5,715 nt of DNA from Candidatus Hecatellales archaeon (lineage in GTDB: Archaea; Thermoproteota; Bathyarchaeia; Hecatellales; Hecatellaceae): positions 1 to 5,715 of the forward strand of contig QMXU01000072.1 of assembly GCA_003662305.1 (NCBI GenBank), given 5' to 3'. This document shows positions 4,446-5,715 of the stretch, in pieces (within the stretch, counting starts at the first letter, position 1; each line of letters opens with the position of its first letter). The translations under genes and the position numbers were made by a program. The notes beneath the pieces are model-generated. The model had not been told where the DNA came from. It saw only the letters and a program-made list of their open reading frames with translations, and did no database searches.

Positions 4446-5684
4446 ATGCCTTTAGATTTTACCTTCACCGAAGACCAAGAGCTGATAAGGAAGGCTGTCA
4501 GAGAGTGGTGCGAAAGAAATATGCCGATAGAGAAAGTCAGGGAGATGGACAATAAAGGCGAGATTCCGAGGGAAATCTGGAAGGGCATGGCTGAGCTTGG
4601 CATTCTGCTTCCAACAGTTCCCAAGGAGCATGGAGGAGCAGGAGTCGACTGGATAACCCACTGCATCATAGGCGAGGAGATAGGCTACGCTGACATAACC
4701 ATAGCCACCGCGGCAGCCTTCATAGTGGTTGAAGGAGCATGGGGTTTCACGCTGGACAAATACTGCTCTGAAGAGGTTAGAGAAAAATACGTTAAGCCTG
4801 CCATTAAAGGCGAAAAGTTTGTGGGCATAGCGACAACGGAGCCCGGCGGAGGCTCAGACGTAGCTGCCTTCAAAACCACAGCCACCAAGAAAGGAAACGA
4901 GTGGATTATAAACGGAGAGAAAATGTATATCAGCGGCACTGAGGAAGCTAAGAAGTATGGTGGAGGATTCTGGATTACAGCTAGAACCTCTCCAGCCCCG
5001 CCGGAGGCAGCTCACAGGGGTATGACCTCCTTCTTCGTTCCCATGGACGCTCCTGGAATTGAGATTACGAAGCGTTTCGACGACTGCGGCAGGATGGCGA
5101 TATCTACTGGCGGCTTCAAGATGGAAGAGGTCAGGCTTCCAGACGAGTACAGGGTTGGAGAGGAAGGAAAAGGCTTCTACTACACGATGGAAGGCTTCGA
5201 CAACGCTAGGCTCATAATAGCGGCAAGCGCCATAGGAGTTACCCGCAGAGTGCTTGAGATAGGGATGGACTACATCAAGCAGAGGAAAGCCTTCGGATGG
5301 CCCATAGGCAAGTATGAGGGCATAAGCTTCGAGCTTGCAGACCTCTGGACGGAGATGGAAGCCACAAAAGTCCTTGTCTACAAGACCGCCTGGATGAACG
5401 ACATGAAATATAAGGAAGGAAAGTTCTCAGCGAGGGAAGTTGCCAAGTGGATATCCATGTGCAAGCTGAAGGCTCCGCCTTTAGCGCTTAAAACCTGCGA
5501 GAGAGTTATGATATGGCATGGAGCTTACGGGTACACCAAAGAATGCCCCGTGGAGATGGGATGGAGAGGCATCATGTCCTACTGCATAGGTGCTGAGGGT
5601 GCAACCAACATTCAGAGGGTTGTGCTGGTAAGAGAGCTACTTGGACCGGAATACGTGGCATACAAGAAGCTTAAGAGCGAGTAA
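4446..5684 (+). CDS. Acyl-CoA dehydrogenase (FAD-dependent)
   Basis: A complete 412-residue protein with the normal three-part fold. The N-terminal helical domain is about residues 1-120 and begins DFTFTEDQELIRKAVREW. The middle beta-domain is about 125-240, with the first family signature ATTEPGGGSDVAA (129-141) and the FAD-side strand WIINGEKMYISG. The C-terminal helical domain includes R255, QRKAFGWPIGKYEGI (279-293) and the second signature HGAYGYTKECPVE (358-370). The expected catalytic base is E384 in GAEGATNIQR, aligned to the glutamate of the usual YEGT motif. The enzyme would oxidise acyl-CoA to enoyl-CoA and pass electrons to an electron-transfer flavoprotein in the cytoplasm. The substrate chain is not readable from motifs; the AEGAT variant and missing aromatic residue suggest a specialised subfamily. 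It has its own TATA box and Shine-Dalgarno. The thiolase-DUF35 operon nearby would fit the same acyl-CoA pathway. Confidence 0.95.
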   Translation: MPLDFTFTEDQELIRKAVREWCERNMPIEKVREMDNKGEIPREIWKGMAELGILLPTVPKEHGGAGVDWITHCIIGEEIGYADITIATAAAFIVVEGAWGFTLDKYCSEEVREKYVKPAIKGEKFVGIATTEPGGGSDVAAFKTTATKKGNEWIINGEKMYISGTEEAKKYGGGFWITARTSPAPPEAAHRGMTSFFVPMDAPGIEITKRFDDCGRMAISTGGFKMEEVRLPDEYRVGEEGKGFYYTMEGFDNARLIIAASAIGVTRRVLEIGMDYIKQRKAFGWPIGKYEGISFELADLWTEMEATKVLVYKTAWMNDMKYKEGKFSAREVAKWISMCKLKAPPLALKTCERVMIWHGAYGYTKECPVEMGWRGIMSYCIGAEGATNIQRVVLVRELLGPEYVAYKKLKSE

Positions 5685-5694
5685 AACATCCTCT

Positions 5695-5710
5695 CCCCTA
5701 TTTTTATATT
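5695..5710 (+). terminator. T-rich terminator after acyl-CoA dehydrogenase
   Basis: CCCCTATTTTTATATT begins about ten bases after the stop codon. Runs of T without a strong hairpin are usual archaeal terminators. Confidence 0.5.
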
Positions 5711-5715
5711 CATTA

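Noticed and set aside
4343..4939. Minus-strand open frames opposite the acyl-CoA dehydrogenase gene
   Set aside because: They are shadows of a gene with full-length family motifs, and no ribosome sites or recognisable domains support them.

Overview
The window looks archaeal. Two tRNA-Leu genes are present, and one carries two short introns outside the anticodon loop with bulge-helix-bulge-like junctions. A Tan1-like THUMP protein and a thiolase coupled to a DUF35 zinc-ribbon/OB-fold partner are typical archaeal genes. Promoters are AT-rich TATA-type elements, and ribosome binding sites are GGTGA or GGAGG. Noncanonical tRNA introns are most frequent in the TACK/Thermoproteota branch (Bathyarchaeia-like is my guess), but the lineage cannot be fixed from this sequence.

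Layout, left to right. (1) 1-1012, minus strand: a PLP-dependent enzyme of the ACC deaminase / D-cysteine desulfhydrase fold family, cut at its C-terminus by the window edge. (2) 1045-1132, minus: an intronless tRNA-Leu(CAG) with encoded CCA, only 32 bases upstream of the PLP gene; a perfect 20-base hairpin sits just 5' of the tRNA. (3) 1191-2828, minus: a two-gene operon, SCP2-type thiolase then DUF35 protein; the thiolase stop codon lies inside the DUF35 Shine-Dalgarno. (4) 2829-2967: a divergent promoter region. (5) 2977-3492, plus: a Tan1-like THUMP RNA-binding protein. (6) 3524-4224: an AT-richer island with a three-helix small membrane protein (minus) and a CcdA-like ribbon-helix-helix antitoxin homologue (plus), divergently arranged around a near-perfect 30-bp palindrome that overlaps TATA-like promoters. 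(7) 4169-4312, minus: tRNA-Leu(GAG), interrupted by a 29-nt intron in the D arm and a 30-nt intron in the variable arm; the antitoxin gene runs antisense into its 3' half and stops inside the second intron. (8) 4446-5684, plus: a complete acyl-CoA dehydrogenase with its own promoter, Shine-Dalgarno and T-rich terminator.

Themes. Thiolase, DUF35 and acyl-CoA dehydrogenase point to acyl-CoA metabolism: either beta-oxidation-like degradation, or acetoacetyl-CoA formation for the mevalonate route (no HMG-CoA synthase is in view). The two tRNA-Leu genes and the Tan1 homologue give a tRNA theme. The least explained part is the antitoxin-like / membrane-protein pair with its palindromic control region, anchored to the intron-bearing tRNA gene; it is the best candidate for an undescribed small regulatory or toxin-antitoxin-like module.
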